From: Amycolatopsis sp. NBRC 101858
GTDB lineage: Bacteria; Actinomycetota; Actinomycetes; Mycobacteriales; Pseudonocardiaceae
DNA length: 64,000 nt
Assembly: GCF_030269325.1 (NCBI RefSeq)
Contig: NZ_BSTD01000001.1
Coordinates: forward strand, 2,434,681 to 2,498,680
Direction of reading: 5' to 3'
Part shown: piece by piece, positions 57,346 to 64,000 of the stretch
Layout of the letters: every line of letters starts with the position of its first letter
How positions within the stretch are numbered: position 1 is the first letter of the stretch
The notes under the pieces: generated by a model
Told to the model about the DNA's origin: nothing
The model's input: only the letters and a program-made list of their open reading frames with translations
Databases searched by the model: none
Translations under genes and position numbers: made by a program

Positions 57346-58057
57346 GCGGCCCGATCGAACACCCGATGTGATCGGCGACACAAATCGCACCCGATCTGGG
57401 GACAAACCTGTGGACAGTGTGGATAACACGGTGAATGAGTTATCGCTGCCCGTGACCGTGCGGCCAGATGGGTGGCAAAAATCGCCACGCGGGGCCACCG
57501 AGTCACCCGCTGGCACTGAGCGTGACGGCGACGCTTCTCCGAACGGGACCACCGGCCGGGACCTCGCCCACGCCGCGCTCGAAGCGGCCAAGGCGAAGGC
57601 CAAGGAACGCGGCACCTCGCCGGGGTACCGGCGGCGCGCCGTCGGCGGTGGCGGGGGCCAGAACCCGCGGCGCCGGCGCTGGTCGGGGCCGGGTGCGGAC
57701 CCGCGTGACCCGCAGCCGCTCGGCCGGCTCGTCTCGCGGATGATCACCGACCGCGGCTGGAACGAGAGCGTCACGACCGCCCGCGTCTTCGCCCAGTGGG
57801 CCCGGCTGGTCGGCGAAGACGTCGCCGAGCACGCGCAGCCGGTCGCGCTCAAGGACGGCGAACTCACCGTCCGCGCCAGCTCCACGGCGTGGGCCACCCA
57901 GCTCCGGTTGCTGCAGGGAAAGCTGCTGGCCAAGATCGCGGCGGGGGTCGGGAACGGCGTCGTCAAGCGCATGCGGATCCAGGGTCCGATGGCCCCGAGC
58001 TGGCGGAAAGGGCCCCGGCACGTGCCAGGTCGCGGCCCGCGTGACACGTACGGCTGA
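57338..58057 (+). CDS. DUF721 (DciA-like) family protein
   Basis: 239 residues. The C-terminal about 110-230 has the DciA/DUF721 pattern ([49 protein letters not shown]), a helicase-loader-like domain that in other bacteria works with replicative helicase. The N-terminal half is disordered and charged. GTG 57338 has GAGG 6 nt upstream and overlaps recF by 8 nt; a perfect DnaA box TGTGGATAA sits at 57418-57426 inside the gene. Confidence 0.88.
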   Translation: MPERPDRTPDVIGDTNRTRSGDKPVDSVDNTVNELSLPVTVRPDGWQKSPRGATESPAGTERDGDASPNGTTGRDLAHAALEAAKAKAKERGTSPGYRRRAVGGGGGQNPRRRRWSGPGADPRDPQPLGRLVSRMITDRGWNESVTTARVFAQWARLVGEDVAEHAQPVALKDGELTVRASSTAWATQLRLLQGKLLAKIAAGVGNGVVKRMRIQGPMAPSWRKGPRHVPGRGPRDTYG

Positions 58058-58071
58058 CCCGGGTTGCGTGA

Positions 58072-60222
<2,151 letters not shown>

Positions 60223-60273
60223 GCGTTCCCCCGCTCTTTGTCCCGCTAGGACTCTCCACTCGAGAAGGACCTC

Positions 60274-62868
<2,595 letters not shown>

Positions 62869-62906
62869 GACGGCGTCACCACGGCACGGGTAAGGACTGA
62901 CTCTTC

Positions 62907-63596
62907 GTGACACCATCCGAGAATCCCGAGGCAGCGGGTTCGAACGGGACTCCGGCGAGCCCGCCCTGGCAGCGGGTCGGCAAGGACGGCGACTCCGAGG
63001 CAACGGTGAAGCTGGCCACGGATGAGGCGCTGTACAAACCCGAGCCGGCGGCCGAGGAGACCCAGCCGGTCTCCCCGGAGCAGCGCCCGGTGGTGACCGG
63101 CAGCGCGGCGCCTCGCCTGTTCGGCGGAAGTGGAGACACCCCGCCGAGCGGCGAGCCGTCCGCGGCCGCCGTCCCCTCGGCGTCCTCCCAGCGAGCCCGG
63201 CCCAGCGCTTTGCGGCGCCCGGGCCGCGGCCCGCGCCGGGCATCACTGCAGGTGAAGCGCTTCGACCCGTGGTCGGTGCTCAAGCTGTCCCTGGTACTGG
63301 GCGTTGCGATGTTCTTCGTCTGGCTGGTGGCGGTCGGCGTCCTGTACACGGTCCTCGACGGCATGGGCGTCTGGGACAAGCTGAACGGAACGTACTCGTC
63401 CCTGGTGGGCGGCGAAGGCGCCAACGCATCCTCGGAGCCGCTGATCAGCGCGGGCCGGGTGTTCGGCATCGCGGCCATCCTGGGAGCGATCAACATCGTC
63501 CTGGTGTCGGCCCTGGCCACGGTCAGCGCGTTCATCTACAACGTGTCAGCCGACCTCGCGGGCGGCCTCGAAGTCACGCTGTCGGAACGGGAGTAA
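62907..63596 (+). CDS. DUF3566 family membrane protein
   Basis: 229 residues. The N-terminal 110 are disordered and acidic, then a basic patch, then two membrane spans (about 132-155 and 190-215) with a conserved DUF3566 block (VKRFDPWSVLKLSLVLGVAM, FGIAAILGAINIVLVSALAT, FIYNVSADLAGGLEVTL). The homologue of Rv0007, always next to gyrA in actinobacteria. Function unknown; envelope-related roles are suspected. GTG 62907 has AAGGA about 11 nt upstream. Confidence 0.93.
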   Translation: MTPSENPEAAGSNGTPASPPWQRVGKDGDSEATVKLATDEALYKPEPAAEETQPVSPEQRPVVTGSAAPRLFGGSGDTPPSGEPSAAAVPSASSQRARPSALRRPGRGPRRASLQVKRFDPWSVLKLSLVLGVAMFFVWLVAVGVLYTVLDGMGVWDKLNGTYSSLVGGEGANASSEPLISAGRVFGIAAILGAINIVLVSALATVSAFIYNVSADLAGGLEVTLSERE

Positions 63597-63604
63597 CCCG
63601 GTTG

Positions 63605-63626
63605 CAGGGCCCCTTCGGGGGTCCTG
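63605..63626 (+). terminator. Hairpin terminator after DUF3566
   Basis: 9-bp stem (63605-63613 with 63618-63626) closed by a TTCG loop, no long T-run. It sits right after the gyrB-gyrA-DUF3566 operon. Confidence 0.65.
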
Positions 63627-63645
63627 TAAAGTTCTCCTCGTTCAG

Positions 63646-63719
63646 GGGCCTATAGCTCAGGCGGTTAGAGCGCTTCGCTGATAACGAAGAGGTCCCAGGT
63701 TCAAGTCCTGGTAGGCCCA
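63646..63719 (+). tRNA. tRNA-Ile (anticodon GAU)
   Basis: 74 nt. Acceptor stem GGGCCTA with TAGGCCC, discriminator A. Anticodon loop CTGATAA in stem CTTCG/CGAAG gives GAU. T-arm GGTTCAAGT. CCA is not encoded. A -10-like TAAAGT is at 63627-63632. Confidence 0.98.
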
Positions 63720-63725
63720 CGCAGG

Positions 63726-64000
63726 TCAAGCCCGGTTCGCGCATGCGCGAACCGGGCTTTTGCGTGACCTGGGTGACCAAGTGGGTGACTGCCGCTCTGA
63801 GGGAGCGTCGGTCTCGCCAGCAGTTGCGTGCACGTCGCTTTCGTTCACGACGATGCTCGCGACGGTCCTGCGGTCCTGCGAATGGCTGGTGAGTATGACA
63901 TTAGTAAACCTAGCTTTCTCTGCGACTCCTCGATTGATCGTCGGGAGAGCACCTGTGAAGGTCGCGCGGTCGAACGAGGCATCACCAGTGAAGATCGCGC
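63726..64000 (-). CDS. C-terminal part of a pentapeptide-repeat protein (runs off the window)
   Basis: Open on the minus strand from 63998 to a TGA at 63726-63728 (90 residues seen; the start lies beyond the window). The first residues read AIFTGDASFDRATFTG, i.e. three consecutive pentapeptides of the x-A-x-F-x type; the rest is a tail without repeats, and its last dozen codons run over the tRNA terminator palindrome, so the true C-terminus is defined only by the stop. Pentapeptide proteins of the MfpA/Qnr group mimic DNA and protect gyrase, but the repeat type seen here is the common A-x-F kind of unknown role. The gene is convergent with tRNA-Ile. Confidence 0.62.
   Translation of the reverse strand, partial: AIFTGDASFDRATFTGALPTINRGVAEKARFTNVILTSHSQDRRTVASIVVNESDVHATAGETDAPSERQSPTWSPRSRKSPVRACANRA
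63728..63761. terminator. Strong bidirectional terminator after tRNA-Ile
   Basis: A perfect palindrome of 32 nt (63728-63759; 16-bp arms, AAGCCCGGTTCGCGCA and its complement) followed by T-rich sequence on the plus strand. It also lies within the 3' end of the pentapeptide-repeat ORF on the other strand. Confidence 0.9.

Noticed and set aside
63646-63800. Integrated element at tRNA-Ile
   Set aside because: No second copy of the tRNA 3' end and no integrase gene appear in the window; only a terminator palindrome follows.

Overview
The window is high-GC actinobacterial chromosome around the replication origin. Gene order (pcnA/cca, MutT4-like Nudix, DUF6049, murJ, pseudokinase, sigM, anti-sigma, trxB, trxA, cwlM-like, then the reverse block parB-parA-rsmG-jag-yidC-yidD-rnpA-rpmH, then oriC, dnaA, dnaN, gnd, recF, DUF721, gyrB, gyrA, DUF3566, tRNA-Ile) matches the mycobacterial/pseudonocardial ori region. 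Base composition, many GTG starts, many leaderless -10 elements (TANNNT about 6-7 nt before the start codon) and the WXG100-type toxin cluster suggest a Pseudonocardiaceae member, probably Amycolatopsis or a close relative. The genus is an inference.

Layout. 0.1-8.4 kb is mixed housekeeping: a WHG-domain TetR regulator convergent with a short-chain dehydrogenase; leuS behind a leucine-rich leader peptide and a terminator-like hairpin; a secreted phytase-like esterase; an SdpI-like membrane protein; YqgE/AlgH; an MFS transporter. 8.5-25.6 kb is the accessory region: a one-direction, tightly packed cluster with a YbaB-like protein, a WXG-like small protein, a 2434-residue polymorphic toxin, a small orphan protein (candidate immunity), two TNT-domain proteins, and between them two large proteins carrying SseB-like and ADP-ribosylglycohydrolase (ARH) modules. 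The giant toxin carries two repeats of an [ADP-ribosyltransferase + papain-like] pair and ends in a RelA/SpoT-like nucleotidyltransferase domain. The pairing of ART modules with ARH modules in the neighbours suggests a toxin with an enzymatic/occluding antidote, with several deliberately or secondarily catalytically dead copies. This is the most unusual system here.

25.6-41 kb holds a methyltransferase, an orphan NarL-type histidine kinase, CCA-adding enzyme, Nudix hydrolase, and the cell-wall/envelope-stress block (DUF6049, MurJ flippase, separate pseudokinase, SigM and its anti-sigma factor, thioredoxin reductase/thioredoxin behind a SigR/SigH-like promoter, CwlM-like amidase fold). 41-44.5 kb has a DnaA-box cluster, a GNAT acetyltransferase with a leaderless upstream mini-ORF, a PLP aminotransferase and a second D-Ala-D-Ala-ligase-like enzyme.

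44.5-51.1 kb runs on the minus strand toward the origin-distal side: parB, parA, rsmG, five parS sites (46.5-47.8 kb) interleaved with the debris of an IS481-type transposase, a DUF6886 gene, then jag-yidC-yidD-rnpA-rpmH. oriC lies between dnaA and dnaN (53.3-54.1 kb), with many DnaA-box-like sites and an AT-rich candidate unwinding element. The plus-strand operon dnaN-gnd-recF-DUF721 and gyrB-gyrA-DUF3566 follow. The right edge has tRNA-Ile(GAU), a strong terminator, and the 3' end of a pentapeptide-repeat gene running off the window.
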